Below are positions 6,352 to 6,539 of a DNA stretch of 6,539 bases, one piece after another. Both the position numbers and the translations under genes were made by a program. The stretch is from positions 1 through 6,539 of the forward strand of contig CAYUZY010000105.1 in assembly GCA_964448645.1 (NCBI GenBank). Reading direction: 5' to 3'. The notes below the pieces were generated by a model. The model had not been told where the DNA came from. It worked only from the letters and a program-made list of their open reading frames with translations, and made no database searches. Position 1 is the stretch's first letter. Each line of letters opens with the position of its first letter. The DNA is from GCA-2719315 sp964448645 (GTDB lineage: Bacteria; Bacteroidota; Bacteroidia; Flavobacteriales; Flavobacteriaceae).

Positions 6352-6539
6352 AAAATTTTAGGAGCAGCGTTAGATGTATTAGAATATGAGTAATCTTCAT
6401 TTGAATCAATATTTAATAAAGGTGTAATTTTAATTATTTATTTCTCATGTTGTGAGTAATATTGAACAGTAATTATATAACATTGAATAATATTTATAGT
6501 AAGGCAGCGAGAAAATTTCAATTAAATGCAAATGTGACA
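6352..6539 (+). pseudogene. Decayed or error-rich C-terminal remnant of the 2-hydroxyacid dehydrogenase
   Basis: Directly after the stop at 6349 the same frame gives KILGAALDVLEYE, then a second TAA (6391-6393), then SSFESIFNKGVIL. Homologues read LDVLEYEKSSFES here, so the match is clear, and the last Glu of EYE (codon 259) is the expected catalytic Glu, 29 residues after Arg230. Beyond about 6424 the frame fails. The segment between FNKG and VIL seems to lack some 15-20 residues present in relatives, and the TPHVAGWT block with the catalytic His is absent. A weak echo (SHVVSNIEQ) appears in the +1 frame at 6443-6469, interrupted downstream by TAA, TAA, TAG and TAA. In the remaining frame, 6456-6539 is open and reads ...NNIYSKAARKFQLNANVT, which I cannot identify. 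The mix of stops and shifts fits pseudogene decay or poor sequence near a contig end. Confidence 0.6.

Noticed and set aside
6456..6539. Start of a separate downstream gene reading ...NNIYSKAARKFQLNANVT
   Set aside because: The stretch is open in one frame for only 28 codons to the window edge, lacks an identifiable start codon, and overlaps region where the dehydrogenase C-terminus should be. It cannot be called without sequence beyond 6539.

Overview
The window is a very AT-rich piece of bacterial chromosome, by eye roughly three quarters A+T, most likely from a marine-type member of the Flavobacteriales (Bacteroidota). The evidence is the flavobacterial style of the RibF, SerS, MgtE and 2-hydroxyacid dehydrogenase sequences, a signal peptide ending in -Ala-Gln, the lack of Shine-Dalgarno sequences before the genes, and a TAnnTTTG-type promoter element. 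I see no mobile element, CRISPR array, tRNA or rRNA.

Layout. The minus strand from 1161 down to 1 holds the N-terminal 387 codons of a secreted reprolysin-like zinc metalloprotease; its C-terminus lies outside the window. A 91-base divergent intergenic region follows. The plus strand then carries a tightly packed, operon-like run: ribF (FMN/FAD synthesis), serS (seryl-tRNA synthetase), rsmA (16S rRNA dimethylation), mgtE (Mg2+ channel/transporter) and a D-2-hydroxyacid dehydrogenase of the phosphoglycerate dehydrogenase type. Spacings are 23 bp, 15 bp, a 14-bp overlap and a 1-bp overlap. The genes share no single pathway; they are housekeeping functions (cofactor, translation, ribosome maturation, magnesium, central metabolism) that are probably co-transcribed.

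What is odd. Three genes are broken or look broken, each by a TAA at a place where a sense codon, often AAA (Lys), would restore a normal protein. They are the extreme N-terminus of the metalloprotease, the first transmembrane hairpin of MgtE, and the C-terminal third of the dehydrogenase. The dehydrogenase also loses its recognisable C-terminus through an apparent deletion and frameshift close to the window edge. ribF, serS and rsmA are intact. The likeliest explanations are sequencing or assembly error (especially near 6350-6539) or recent pseudogenisation. Reassignment of TAA to a sense codon is a remote but testable alternative. I found no convincing new biological system here; the interrupted reading frames are the main thing to check.
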